Shown here piece after piece: positions 1 to 8,311 of a stretch of DNA of 64,000 nucleotides (the stretch's first letter is position 1; every line of letters begins with the position of its first letter). The notes under the pieces were generated by a model, which was given only the letters and a program-made list of their open reading frames with translations, was not told where the DNA came from and made no database searches. Position numbers and translations under genes: made by a program. Source of the stretch: Aliiroseovarius sp. S1339 (GTDB lineage Bacteria > Pseudomonadota > Alphaproteobacteria > Rhodobacterales > Rhodobacteraceae); NCBI RefSeq assembly GCF_023195695.1, contig NZ_JALPQG010000011.1, forward strand, positions 62,001-126,000, written 5' to 3'.

Positions 1-215
1 TTCACGTCATTTTCGGTTGCGCGGAAAACAGCGGCAGTGCAGCGCAGCTTACTTTCAAAAAACAACGTATCACCTAGGAAAAACCTGTTCTCCAACGCGG
101 CGCGCAAGTCTGCGGCAGTGTTGCGATCGCAACCCGCAAGCCCAAAGCTGACCAAATACAGCGAGGCCAAAAGACCCGCATCGCGGATGGGCCGTGCGTG
201 CGTGCGCTGGATCAT
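1..215 (-). CDS. putative lipoprotein, N-terminal part (runs off the left edge)
   Basis: The minus-strand frame opens at an ATG at 215 and stays open to base 1 (about 71 codons). The start overlaps the stop of the upstream membrane protein gene by four bases (ATGA at 212-215), a usual sign of translational coupling. The N-terminus is basic (Arg/His), followed by a hydrophobic stretch and a lipobox, Leu-Ala-Gly-Cys, with the cysteine at residue 29, so the product is probably a lipoprotein. The visible mature part includes one further cysteine. I do not recognise the family, and the C-terminus lies outside the window. It is the last visible gene of a pccA-membrane protein-lipoprotein transcription unit. 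Confidence 0.7.
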   Translation of the reverse strand, partial: MIQRTHARPIRDAGLLASLYLVSFGLAGCDRNTAADLRAALENRFFLGDTLFFESKLRCTAAVFRATENDV

Positions 216-1777
216 TGCACCGCCTCCTGCATCACGAAGGTTGCCCCAGCAGGCAATGTCGGGACGAACGCATCAAGCTTGGCGCGCAGATCGGCGACCG
301 CATCCGCGCTGGTTGCATAAAAGCCGACCTGACTGTCGCCCAGTGCGCCGGTAGGCGGGGCCGCGTGCAGCTCGCCCAGCCGCACCCAGTCAGGGCCGAT
401 GGTGCTCTGTAACCAGCGGTCATAAATCATCACCAGTTCGACATCCCGCGCCGCAGCCAAAGGTGCGCCCCACCCTTGCGCTGGTATCGAGCGCCGCGTT
501 TCCAGCGCTTCTTTCGAGGCCAGCCCAAACAGGTCGAGCACATAGTTCGGGTTGCGCCAGACCACCAAACCCAGATCATTCACGCCCACGGGTGCCTTGA
601 CATATTCATGGGCAAACCGCGCCATTTGGTTTTGTTGCAGCGAAATGCCACGCGGTGAATAGACGGACGAAGAAACGATGTTGGCATAATACTGCACCGA
701 ACAGATCGCCATGGCGGCAACCACTGCCAGAACGGTCGTATTCTGCAACGCGCCGTCGCTGCGGCCTGCGGCCACGACCAGCATCGCCGCAAGGAAAACG
801 AGGATATAGATTTCATAGCGGTCCATCCAGCCAAACTGGCCGAACGCAAGATGTCCAAGCCCTGCAAAGCTGGCGACGGCAAACATCAACACAAGGCGGC
901 GATCGCCAAGCATCCGACTGCGCAGAAGGTTGATCAGCGCCAGAAACAGCAGCAGGGCAAAGCCAATCGCCACAAGCCCGCGCATTTTTGCGGCTATTCT
1001 GGCGATGAAGTACTCGAACTGCCCCATACCAGGCGCCGCGCCAACGCCCAGTTTCGCGTTGACCGAGTTGGGCAGAGGGTCCAACCCCAGTGTCGTTAAA
1101 AAATACATGAAGCCGACCACCGGTAGGATCGACGCAACGCCAAGCAGCACTCCAAGTCGGGCGCGCCCGTCGAAGATCAAAAACAGCGCGGCTGCGACCG
1201 AGATTGCCATCGCCTCAAACCGGATCATCGGCCCAAGGATCATCCCGGCAATCAACAAGACCGACACGCGGTCTTCATCGCCGAGATGTTGAATGCCGCG
1301 AACCACGGCCAGCGTGGCAAGGATGTGCAACGTGTGCTCCATCCCTGAAAACGCCAGTTGCGGCAGGTTAAGTGCGAGCAGCCCGAACACCGCCACGACA
1401 AAGCGCGCACCGGTCCGGCCAAGGGCGTTCACTACGATACGCGCCCACAACAAACATGACGCCACTAGCGCCAGAATATTGATCAAAAGCGGGAAATACC
1501 GCTGGATCTGAAGCCCGGAAAATGGCGCCAGCAAGTAGGGGTAAAGCGGTGATGATGCGGCCGAGGCATATTCGCCCGCATTCACGCCATAACCACCGGC
1601 GGCGATGCCATCCGCCATTGCCAGATGGATATAGACGTCGTCCAAAGGGTATTCGAACCGCCCTGCGATCGAGTAGGCCCCGAATTGAATGGCAGCAAAG
1701 ACAACCAGCGCCGCAAGGACGGCCAAAAAGGGAACCGCATAGCTTCGGTCGGACGCAGCGCTGGTTGCAAATGCCAT
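212..1777 (-). CDS. polytopic membrane protein, GT-C glycosyltransferase-like
   Basis: A 521-residue protein with about ten hydrophobic segments by eye and a soluble C-terminal tail from about residue 400. After the first membrane segment comes an acidic pair in the loop Tyr-Pro-Leu-Asp-Asp-Val-Tyr (Asp46-Asp47). That placement is typical of GT-C enzymes (ArnT/PMT/Alg families), which take sugar from a polyprenyl-phosphate donor. This is a resemblance, not a firm family call. The start lies two bases after the pccA stop, with a GGAG inside the end of pccA, so it is almost certainly co-transcribed with pccA. Its stop overlaps the start of the following lipoprotein gene. A link to propionyl-CoA metabolism is not obvious. 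Confidence 0.75.
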   Translation of the reverse strand: MAFATSAASDRSYAVPFLAVLAALVVFAAIQFGAYSIAGRFEYPLDDVYIHLAMADGIAAGGYGVNAGEYASAASSPLYPYLLAPFSGLQIQRYFPLLINILALVASCLLWARIVVNALGRTGARFVVAVFGLLALNLPQLAFSGMEHTLHILATLAVVRGIQHLGDEDRVSVLLIAGMILGPMIRFEAMAISVAAALFLIFDGRARLGVLLGVASILPVVGFMYFLTTLGLDPLPNSVNAKLGVGAAPGMGQFEYFIARIAAKMRGLVAIGFALLLFLALINLLRSRMLGDRRLVLMFAVASFAGLGHLAFGQFGWMDRYEIYILVFLAAMLVVAAGRSDGALQNTTVLAVVAAMAICSVQYYANIVSSSVYSPRGISLQQNQMARFAHEYVKAPVGVNDLGLVVWRNPNYVLDLFGLASKEALETRRSIPAQGWGAPLAAARDVELVMIYDRWLQSTIGPDWVRLGELHAAPPTGALGDSQVGFYATSADAVADLRAKLDAFVPTLPAGATFVMQEAVQ

Positions 1778-1779
1778 CT

Positions 1780-3828
1780 TTATTCGAACTCCATGATCAC
1801 TTCATCAACCGCCAGACTGTCACCGGCCCCGGCATTGATTTTTGAAACCACGCCCTTCTTTTCAGCGCGCAGGATGTTTTCCATCTTCATGGCTTCGATG
1901 GTGCACAGGGCTTGACCCTCTTGCACCTCTTGCCCCGTCTCAACATCCACCTTCACCATCAGACCCGGCATCGGACACAGAAGCATTTTCGAGGTGTCGG
2001 GCAGCACCTTTTCGGGCATCAGGCGGGCCAATTCTGCTTGGCGTGGGGTACGCACATTCACCGTCAGGTCAGCCCCGCGCGTCCGCATACGGAAGCCAGA
2101 TGTGATCTTGTTGACCTTCAGAACCAACGGTTCACCACTGACATCCAGAGTTGCCAAACTGTCGCCCGGCGTCCAAGCGGACTTGACGCGCAGTTTCGAG
2201 CCATCGTCGAATTTTACCGTCGAGCCCTTCTTGTCAGCCTTGATTTTGACGACAAATTCCGTGTCTTGCAGCGTTACGACCCAGTTTTTCCCGACCTTAC
2301 GTTCGTGATTGTCCATACGGCCCGACACGCGCGCACGGCGAATTTCAGCAACACGGAACATCGCGGCAGCAGATGCCGCGATACGCTTCAAATTCTTTTT
2401 CGGAAGTTCTACGCCTTCGAACCCATCGGGATATTGTTCTTCGATGAAGGCGGTGGTCATTTCACCCTTGATGAAGATCGGGTGGTCCATCACAGCGGAC
2501 AGGAACGGCAGGTTGTGGCCGATCCCTTCCACTTCAAAGCTGTCCAACGCCACGCGCATCGCTTCGATAGCTTGGTCGCGCGTCGGCGCCCAAGTGCATA
2601 GCTTGGCGATCATCGGGTCATAGTACATCGAGATCTCACCGCCTTCAAAGACACCCGTATCATTGCGAACGGCGACATCTTTACCTTTCGGTGCGTCGCC
2701 CTGCCACTTGTCATTGTCGAGCAACGGACCCGCCGCGATTTCGGCAGGTGGACGGTACGCCGTCAAACGACCAATTGACGGCAGAAACCCGCGATAGGGG
2801 TCTTCGGCATAAAGACGGTTTTCAATCGCCCAGCCATTCAGCTTGATATCATCCTGCTTGATCGAAAGCTTCTCGCCAGCTGCCACACGGATCATCTGCT
2901 CAACAAGGTCGACGCCTGTAATCAGCTCGGTCACCGGGTGTTCCACCTGAAGGCGGGTGTTCATTTCAAGAAAATAGAAGTTCTTGTCGCCATCGACGAT
3001 GAATTCCACCGTACCGGCGCTGGCATAATCCACCGCCAGCGCCAACGCGACGGCTTGTTCGCCCATCGCCTTGCGGGTGGCTTCGTCCAGAAACGGGCTG
3101 GGGGCTTCTTCGACGACTTTTTGCTGGCGGCGCTGGATTGAGCATTCACGCTCGCCTAAATAAATGCCATTGCCGTGGCTGTCACACAGAACCTGAATTT
3201 CGATGTGGCGAGGCTGCGTGATGAACTTCTCAATGAAAATCCGGTCGTCACCGAAGGATGACGCTGCCTCGTTCTTTGACGACTGGAACCCTTCGCGGGC
3301 TTCATCGTCGTTCCAGGCGATCCGCATCCCTTTGCCGCCGCCACCGGCAGAGGCCTTGATCATCACCGGATAACCAACCTGGTTCGAGATTTTCACCGCG
3401 TCTTCTGCATCTTCAATCAAGCCCATATATCCGGGCACGGTCGAAACTTCGGCTTCCTGCGCAATCTTTTTCGAGGTGATCTTGTCTCCCATCGCCTCGA
3501 TCGCGCCCACGGGCGGGCCGATGAAGGCGACGTTTTCGGCAGCCAGGGCTTGGGCGAATTTCGAGTTTTCCGACAAGAACCCATAGCCCGGGTGCACCGC
3601 TTCAGCGCCCGTTTCTCGAACCGCCTTCATCACATTTTCTATGACGATATAGGATTGGTTGGCTGGCGACGGGCCGATATGCACCGCTTCGTCCGCCATC
3701 TTCACATGAAGCGCGTGTTTGTCAGCATCCGAGTAAATGGCAACCGTCTGGATTCCCATCTTGCGGGCGGTTTTGATCACGCGGCAGGCAATTTCGCCCC
3801 GGTTTGCAATCAGGATCTTTTTGAACAT
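1780..3828 (-). CDS. pccA: propionyl-CoA carboxylase alpha subunit (biotin carboxylase + biotin carrier)
   Basis: 682 residues, the usual length for bacterial PccA. The N-terminal biotin carboxylase/ATP-grasp region opens with FKKILIANRGEIA. It has the glycine-rich ATP loop (SAGGGGKGMRIAW) near residue 165 and the MNTRLQVEHPVTE motif near residue 300. The C-terminal biotinyl domain has AMKMEN, with the biotin-bearing Lys at about 648. The enzyme carboxylates biotin with ATP and bicarbonate, and PccB transfers the carboxyl group to propionyl-CoA, giving methylmalonyl-CoA. A good ribosome site (AAGGGA...AGGAC) precedes the ATG. A terminator of the upstream small gene (3902-3931) separates it from the pccB unit, so pccA probably has its own promoter in 3829-3900. 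Two further genes follow with almost no gap. Confidence 0.97.
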   Translation of the reverse strand: MFKKILIANRGEIACRVIKTARKMGIQTVAIYSDADKHALHVKMADEAVHIGPSPANQSYIVIENVMKAVRETGAEAVHPGYGFLSENSKFAQALAAENVAFIGPPVGAIEAMGDKITSKKIAQEAEVSTVPGYMGLIEDAEDAVKISNQVGYPVMIKASAGGGGKGMRIAWNDDEAREGFQSSKNEAASSFGDDRIFIEKFITQPRHIEIQVLCDSHGNGIYLGERECSIQRRQQKVVEEAPSPFLDEATRKAMGEQAVALALAVDYASAGTVEFIVDGDKNFYFLEMNTRLQVEHPVTELITGVDLVEQMIRVAAGEKLSIKQDDIKLNGWAIENRLYAEDPYRGFLPSIGRLTAYRPPAEIAAGPLLDNDKWQGDAPKGKDVAVRNDTGVFEGGEISMYYDPMIAKLCTWAPTRDQAIEAMRVALDSFEVEGIGHNLPFLSAVMDHPIFIKGEMTTAFIEEQYPDGFEGVELPKKNLKRIAASAAAMFRVAEIRRARVSGRMDNHERKVGKNWVVTLQDTEFVVKIKADKKGSTVKFDDGSKLRVKSAWTPGDSLATLDVSGEPLVLKVNKITSGFRMRTRGADLTVNVRTPRQAELARLMPEKVLPDTSKMLLCPMPGLMVKVDVETGQEVQEGQALCTIEAMKMENILRAEKKGVVSKINAGAGDSLAVDEVIMEFE

Positions 3829-3901
3829 GTCCTGTCCCTTCGTTCATATGTGCGCACGGCGGGCAGAACCACCGTGCAGTTTTTCGTGCATATTGGCATA
3901 G

Positions 3902-3931
3902 AAAAGCCCACCGGGCGCAAACCCGGCAGGC
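3902..3931 (-). terminator. Rho-independent terminator after the small lipoprotein gene
   Basis: Read on the minus strand, a CCGGG-TTTGCG-CCCGG core extended by a GCC/GGC outer stem is followed by TTTT. It lies 40 bases after the stop of the 68-residue lipoprotein gene and 73 bases before the pccA start, so it should separate the two transcripts. Confidence 0.7.
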
Positions 3932-3970
3932 TGAAATGAAGTCACGGTGTCGCGCGAAGCGACGGTCTGG

Positions 3971-4177
3971 TCAGTTACAGATGCGCATACCAACATCGTC
4001 GCACAGCGCGCCCGCGCCCGCGCCGATGACCGCACCGGTAAGAAGGTTGCCGCTGGCCGCTTTCGCAACCACCGCGCCTGTCGCCGCGCCGACCCCGGCG
4101 CGCTGAAGGTCGTTCCACTGGCATCCTGCCAGCATGACAAGGGCTGCGGCCCCCACGAAGAATTTGCTGATCTGCAT
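3971..4177 (-). CDS. small glycine-zipper lipoprotein
   Basis: 68 residues. A signal sequence of about 18 residues ends in the lipobox Leu-Ala-Gly-Cys (Cys19). It is followed by a short Gly/Ala-rich segment of alternating small residues (GAATGAVVAKA, GAVIGAGAGAL), like a glycine-zipper, and two C-terminal cysteines near residues 59 and 67. It is probably anchored in the outer or inner membrane. The function is unknown. It sits alone between the pccB unit, which ends in a terminator at 4275-4317, and pccA, and has its own terminator, so it looks like a single-gene unit. Confidence 0.75.
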   Translation of the reverse strand: MQISKFFVGAAALVMLAGCQWNDLQRAGVGAATGAVVAKAASGNLLTGAVIGAGAGALCDDVGMRICN

Positions 4178-4493
4178 CGTTGACTGCCTCTGGTTGTATT
4201 CTTATTGCCGACCAGTGTGCCGCGATTTGCGCGATTTCCAAAGCGAAATCTTGCGTCAGAACCGGCGCAATCGGCAAAAAAGAGGCCCGGTTCAGTTGCT
4301 AACGCAAAGAACCGGGCTGAAGAAGGGGAAGGGTAATGGTTTCGACAAACCATAGCGGAAAACGGGGATATGCTTTCCGCTTGCTTACGAGATTGGCACG
4401 CTTTACCCGCGATACAAGAACGCGAAACCCCCGCACCCGTGTTTTGGGCTGGAATCTGCCGGTTCGATATAGTGGCGGGCGAGTTCATGCCGA
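4178..4493. other. gene-free stretch with two hairpins
   Basis: These 316 bases hold no convincing gene. I see a perfect 7-bp hairpin at 4336-4353 (ATGGTTT-CGAC-AAACCAT) and the pccB-unit terminator at 4275-4317. The rest (4354-4493) shows nothing clear. The promoter of the 68-residue lipoprotein gene should lie in 4178-4270. Confidence 0.6.
4275..4317 (-). terminator. Rho-independent terminator of the pccB transcription unit
   Basis: A 9-bp perfect stem (GCCCGGTTC / GAACCGGGC, 4285-4293 with 4309-4317) with a 15-base loop. On the minus strand it is followed by CTC and a run of T from 4281 down to 4275. It lies about 180 bases after the last gene of the pccB unit. Confidence 0.8.
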
Positions 4494-4856
4494 TCATACC
4501 TCAAAAACGTCCGGAAATGCTGCGGCTGCACGGTTTATGTCGATCACCAGCAGGGCTTCATAGCTTTCTGGATCAAACGGATCTTCGGCGGCAATTACCT
4601 CGCGACCGAACAACCAAGACAGGCGCCCAGCATCCAGATTGCCACGCTCAAACGGCTGATCCCCAAAGCATTCCCACAACGCGGCCATAAAGCCCGCATC
4701 CGCGCGACGGTCGGCGGGGCGGCGGTCGGCATAGCGTTCACGCGCAATCAAAGGCGTTGCGCCGGACTTGTTGGGGCGGCGAATGGTGAATTGAAAATCC
4801 GTGCCCGCAAGGCGCCCCGGAAAACCCCTGTGCTTGGTCATATAAGGCAAGGCCAT
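4494..4856 (-). CDS. hypothetical protein, third gene of the pccB unit
   Basis: 120 residues from the ATG at 4856, which overlaps the TGA of the upstream gene (TGATG). A longer frame from 4877 exists, but the overlap start is preferred. No signal peptide or membrane segment is visible. The protein begins MALPYMTKHRGFPGRL and has an Arg-rich middle (RERYADRRPADRR). Its C-terminal half is acidic and aromatic. I do not recognise the family. Its tight coupling to the gene before it and to pccB suggests a conserved neighbour of propionyl-CoA carboxylase rather than a chance ORF. Confidence 0.7.
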   Translation of the reverse strand: MALPYMTKHRGFPGRLAGTDFQFTIRRPNKSGATPLIARERYADRRPADRRADAGFMAALWECFGDQPFERGNLDAGRLSWLFGREVIAAEDPFDPESYEALLVIDINRAAAAFPDVFEV

Positions 4857-5320
4857 CAGAACCCCTCCCAGATGCACATACCATCCTCGGGACGGTAGGC
4901 TTCAAAAAATTGAGTGGCCTCGGGATCGGCGACCCCGAATTCCACCGCGCGGTCGGACAGGACGATAATGATTTGCGCGGGCATCTCGGCACCTGTTTCA
5001 GCCATGTGCGGCAAGACATAGTCCTGGCACAGCGCCACCATATCGTCCTCCGCCTGTAAGAATTCCACATCCCCCTTTTCACGCGCAATGCGAGGGGCCA
5101 GAAAACGAAAGCGTATGGCAGTGCCGACCGCACCGTCTTCACCTTCGATCACGTCCAGAAACGTGACGTCCTGCCCTGAAGGCACGTCGAAAGGAGCCCC
5201 CGCTTCAAAAACAGGGCTGGCCGCTTGTGATGCAGCCGACACGGACAGCGATAGAGACATAACAATTGCCCCCACCCCAGTCAGGCCGAAAAAGCCCCGA
5301 TATCTGTCCGTGTGCGCCAT
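4856..5320 (-). CDS. exported small protein, DUF6497-like
   Basis: 154 residues from the ATG at 5320, two bases after the pccB stop. A longer frame from 5353 would overlap pccB and lacks support. Residues 1-37 look like a Sec signal peptide with a cleavage-like Ala-Ser-Gln-Ala-Ala. The mature part contains two cysteines (in ALCQDYVLPHMAE and near the C-terminus in GMCIWEGF) that could form a disulfide in the periplasm. I recall proteins of this kind being classed as DUF6497 in Rhodobacterales, downstream of pccB. That family name is from memory. Function unknown. Confidence 0.75.
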   Translation of the reverse strand: MAHTDRYRGFFGLTGVGAIVMSLSLSVSAASQAASPVFEAGAPFDVPSGQDVTFLDVIEGEDGAVGTAIRFRFLAPRIAREKGDVEFLQAEDDMVALCQDYVLPHMAETGAEMPAQIIIVLSDRAVEFGVADPEATQFFEAYRPEDGMCIWEGF

Positions 5321-5322
5321 GA

Positions 5323-6855
5323 TTACAACGGGATATTGTCGTGTTTTTTCCACGGATTTTGCGCCTTCTTATTGCGCAGCGATGCAAACGCCCGGCAAAT
5401 CCGCAGACGGGACGACCGGGGTTGGATCACTTCGTCAATGAAGCCACGCTCTGCTGCGACAAACGGGTTGGCGAAACGGTTTTCATAATCCTGCGTGCGC
5501 TGCGCAATCTTGTCCGCATCGCCCAGTTCCGATCGATACAGAATCTCGGTCGCCCCCTTGGCGCCCATCACGGCAATCTCAGCCGTCGGCCACGCATAGT
5601 TGAAATCACCGCGCAGGTGTTTGGACGCCATAACGTCATACGCCCCGCCATACGCCTTCCGTGTAATCAAGGTGACCTTCGGCACCGTCGCCTCGCCATA
5701 TGCGAACAACAGCTTTGCCCCATGCTTGATCACGCCACCAAATTCCTGACTGGTGCCCGGCAGAAACCCCGGCACGTCAACCAGCGTCAGGATCGGAATT
5801 TCAAAGGCGTCGCAGAAGCGGACAAAACGAGCCGCCTTGCGCGAACTGTCGATATCTAAACAGCCCGCCAAAACCATCGGCTGGTTCGCAACCACACCCA
5901 CCGTCTGGCCTTCAAGGCGCATGAAGCCAGTGATGATGTTCTTGGCAAAATCTTCCTGAATTTCGTAGAAATCGCCTTCATCGCCCAGCTTGGTGATCAG
6001 CTCTTTCATATCATAGGGTGCGTTCGCATTTGCCGGCACCAGCGTATCGAGGCTTTCGTCAATCCGTGCGGGATCGTCAAAGAAAGGTCGCGTTGGCGCT
6101 TTGTCGCGGTTGTTCAGGGGCAGGAAGTCGACCAGCCGGCGGACCTCGGCCAGTGCCTCCACATCATCTTCAAACGCACCGTCCGCGACCGACGACTTTT
6201 TGGTGTGAGTCGAGGCGCCGCCAAGCTCCTCGGCCGTTACGACTTCGTTCGTCACGGTCTTCACAACGTCCGGGCCCGTCACAAACATATAAGAGGTGTC
6301 TTTCACCATAAAGATGAAGTCGGTCATCGCGGGCGAATAAACGGCACCACCGGCGCACGGGCCCATGATCAGCGAAATCTGCGGCACAACGCCCGACGCC
6401 ATGATGTTGCGTTGGAACACTTCGGCATAGCCAGCCAGCGACGCGACGCCTTCCTGAATACGTGCGCCACCAGAATCGTTGATGCCAATTACCGGCGCGC
6501 CATTTTGCATCGCCATATCCATAATCTTGCAGATCTTTTCGGCATTTGTTTCCGACAGCGAGCCGCCAAATACGGTGAAATCCTGACTGAAGACATAGAC
6601 CAGACGCCCGTTGATCGTGCCCCAGCCTGTGATGACGCCGTCGCCCGCGGGCCGGTCCGCTTCCATACCGAATTCTGTGCACCTGTGGGCCTTGAACATG
6701 TCGAACTCTTCAAACGAGCCCTCGTCCAACAGCAGTTCGACCCGCTCGCGCGCGGTCAACTTGCCCTTCTTGTGCTGGCTGTCGATCCGGCGCTGACCGC
6801 CCCCAAGGCGGGCAATCTCGCGGCGGTCTTCAAGTTCTTGATGGATGTCTCTCAT
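5323..6855 (-). CDS. pccB: propionyl-CoA carboxylase beta subunit (carboxyltransferase)
   Basis: 510 residues, the standard PccB length, ending in the characteristic [10 protein letters not shown]. It has the crotonase-fold carboxyltransferase halves: the acyl-CoA pocket ([24 protein letters not shown]) in the first half and the biotin-site half with [18 protein letters not shown] and [12 protein letters not shown]. With PccA it forms the dodecameric enzyme converting propionyl-CoA to methylmalonyl-CoA. First gene of a unit with two small unknown genes. It is divergent from an MFS transporter gene across a 169-base promoter region holding four TTTGCAAA-like repeats, so it is probably controlled by the PccR homologue at 8312-9715. 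Confidence 0.97.
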   Translation of the reverse strand: MRDIHQELEDRREIARLGGGQRRIDSQHKKGKLTARERVELLLDEGSFEEFDMFKAHRCTEFGMEADRPAGDGVITGWGTINGRLVYVFSQDFTVFGGSLSETNAEKICKIMDMAMQNGAPVIGINDSGGARIQEGVASLAGYAEVFQRNIMASGVVPQISLIMGPCAGGAVYSPAMTDFIFMVKDTSYMFVTGPDVVKTVTNEVVTAEELGGASTHTKKSSVADGAFEDDVEALAEVRRLVDFLPLNNRDKAPTRPFFDDPARIDESLDTLVPANANAPYDMKELITKLGDEGDFYEIQEDFAKNIITGFMRLEGQTVGVVANQPMVLAGCLDIDSSRKAARFVRFCDAFEIPILTLVDVPGFLPGTSQEFGGVIKHGAKLLFAYGEATVPKVTLITRKAYGGAYDVMASKHLRGDFNYAWPTAEIAVMGAKGATEILYRSELGDADKIAQRTQDYENRFANPFVAAERGFIDEVIQPRSSRLRICRAFASLRNKKAQNPWKKHDNIPL

Positions 6856-6925
6856 CTGGCGGCACTCCTTGATTTCGGGGCAAGCTAACGCCTAAACACC
6901 AATCCTGAAAGGGAAATTGGGCGAA

Positions 6926-6973
6926 TTTGCAAAGTTATTGCAATGTGAATATTGCAAATTGAATATTTGCAAA
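6926..6973. promoter_or_regulatory. PccR-type operator array between pccB and the MFS gene
   Basis: Four copies of an 8-base palindrome: TTTGCAAA at 6926-6933 and 6966-6973 (perfect), ATTGCAAT at 6937-6944 and ATTGCAAA at 6951-6958. They lie 71 bases before the pccB start and 52 bases before the transporter start. The PccR regulator of Rhodobacter sphaeroides is known to use TTTGCAAA-type repeats at the pccB promoter. That these are PccR sites is inferred from this and from the pccR homologue nearby. Confidence 0.75.
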
Positions 6974-7024
6974 TATCGCGGACGCAGGATGGACAGCGTG
7001 ACCCCGCGCGCCTAGCCATGACAC

Positions 7025-8239
7025 ATGCCTTCTCCGCCTGCATCCCGGTTTCTCGACCCAACCACACCGCCGCATGTCTTTACACTGACATTTGTAGCCG
7101 CGGCGGCCACCCTGTCGATGAATGTGTTCCTGCCCTCTCTGCCCGGAATGGCGCGGTATTTCGAGGTCGACTACCGCATCGTCCAGCTGTCCGTCGCTTT
7201 GTATCTGTGCATGAACGCCTTGATGCAAATCGTCGTCGGGCCGTTGTCAGACCGGTTTGGTCGTCGACCCGTCATCCTGTCAGGGTTTGTCATCTATATC
7301 TTCGCAACACTGGGCTGCATCTATGCGCCCAACATTCAGGTCTTTCTGGGCTTCCGCATGTTACAGGCCGCAGTTGTGGTCGGCGTGGTCCTGTCGCGCG
7401 CCGCCATCCGCGACATGGTGCCGGGCGATCAGGCAGCTTCGCTAATCGGTTACGTCACCATGGGCATGTCGATTATTCCGATGATCGGCCCCTCAATCGG
7501 CGGCGTGTTGGACCAAGCATTCGGGTGGAAAGCCAATTTCTGGCTGCAAGCGGGCGCAGGTGTCGCGGCCTTTCTGCTGACTTGGCGCGATCTGGGCGAA
7601 ACCATCACGCCGCGCGCCGGCGGGTTTGGCGCGCAGTTTCGCGCCTATCCATCCCTACTGAGGTCGCCCCGTTTCTGGGGATATTGCGCGTCGGCCGCGC
7701 TGACTTCAGGCGCGTTCTTTGCCTATCTGGGCGGCGCACCATTCGTCGGCAGCGAAATTTACGGCATGAGCCCCGCCCGCCTTGGCTTTTTCTTCGGTGC
7801 ACCCGCGGCGGGCTATCTGGTCGGGAACTATCTGTCTGGTCGATATTCGATACGGTTCGGGATGACCAAAATGGTGTTCTGGGGGGCATTGATAACGGCG
7901 GCGGGGCTGACGATCTCGCTTGCACTTTTCCTGCTTGGCTTGGGATCTGAATACATCTTCTTCGGCTTCATGACTTGGGTAGGTGTCGGCAATGGTATGA
8001 CCCTTCCAAACGCCAATGCCGGCATGATGAGCGTGCGCCCTGAACTTGCTGGCAGCGCGTCAGGCCTTGGCGGCGCGTTGAACATCGGTGGCGGAGCCGC
8101 CCTATCGGCACTTGCCGGGTGGCTGCTGGTGTCCGGATCAACGGCGATGCCGCTTCTGATCCTGATGCTAACCTCATCGGCGCTGGCTGTGGTTGCGATC
8201 CTGTTCGTGATCCGGCGCGAAAAACGGTTGAACCTTTGA
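7025..8239 (+). CDS. MFS transporter, Bcr/CflA family
   Basis: 404 residues with about 12 membrane segments. The loop 2-3 motif is typical (GPLSDRFGRRPVILSG, about residues 72-87), followed by the Bcr/CflA-like LSRAAIRDM near residue 126. Family members are proton-driven drug or metabolite exporters. The gene is divergent from pccB and shares its promoter region with the TTTGCAAA array. pccR follows 72 bases later on the same strand, so the transporter is likely part of the propionyl-CoA regulon. A role in export or uptake of a short-chain organic acid is possible but is only inferred from position; a drug exporter remains equally possible from sequence alone. Confidence 0.88.
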   Translation: MPSPPASRFLDPTTPPHVFTLTFVAAAATLSMNVFLPSLPGMARYFEVDYRIVQLSVALYLCMNALMQIVVGPLSDRFGRRPVILSGFVIYIFATLGCIYAPNIQVFLGFRMLQAAVVVGVVLSRAAIRDMVPGDQAASLIGYVTMGMSIIPMIGPSIGGVLDQAFGWKANFWLQAGAGVAAFLLTWRDLGETITPRAGGFGAQFRAYPSLLRSPRFWGYCASAALTSGAFFAYLGGAPFVGSEIYGMSPARLGFFFGAPAAGYLVGNYLSGRYSIRFGMTKMVFWGALITAAGLTISLALFLLGLGSEYIFFGFMTWVGVGNGMTLPNANAGMMSVRPELAGSASGLGGALNIGGGAALSALAGWLLVSGSTAMPLLILMLTSSALAVVAILFVIRREKRLNL

Positions 8240-8248
8240 CGACACGCA

Positions 8249-8288
8249 TTTGCAAATGGTATGAATTCGTGACAGCAAATTCTGCAAA
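8249..8288 (+). promoter_or_regulatory. PccR-type operator before pccR (autoregulation)
   Basis: A perfect TTTGCAAA at 8249-8256 (within CATTTGCAAATG), then GCAAA at 8275-8279 and TCTGCAAA at 8281-8288, just 23 bases before the pccR start. Same motif as in the pccB promoter, so autoregulation by PccR is the natural reading. Confidence 0.65.
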
Positions 8289-8311
8289 TCAACCACAGGG
8301 ACGCCCGATCT

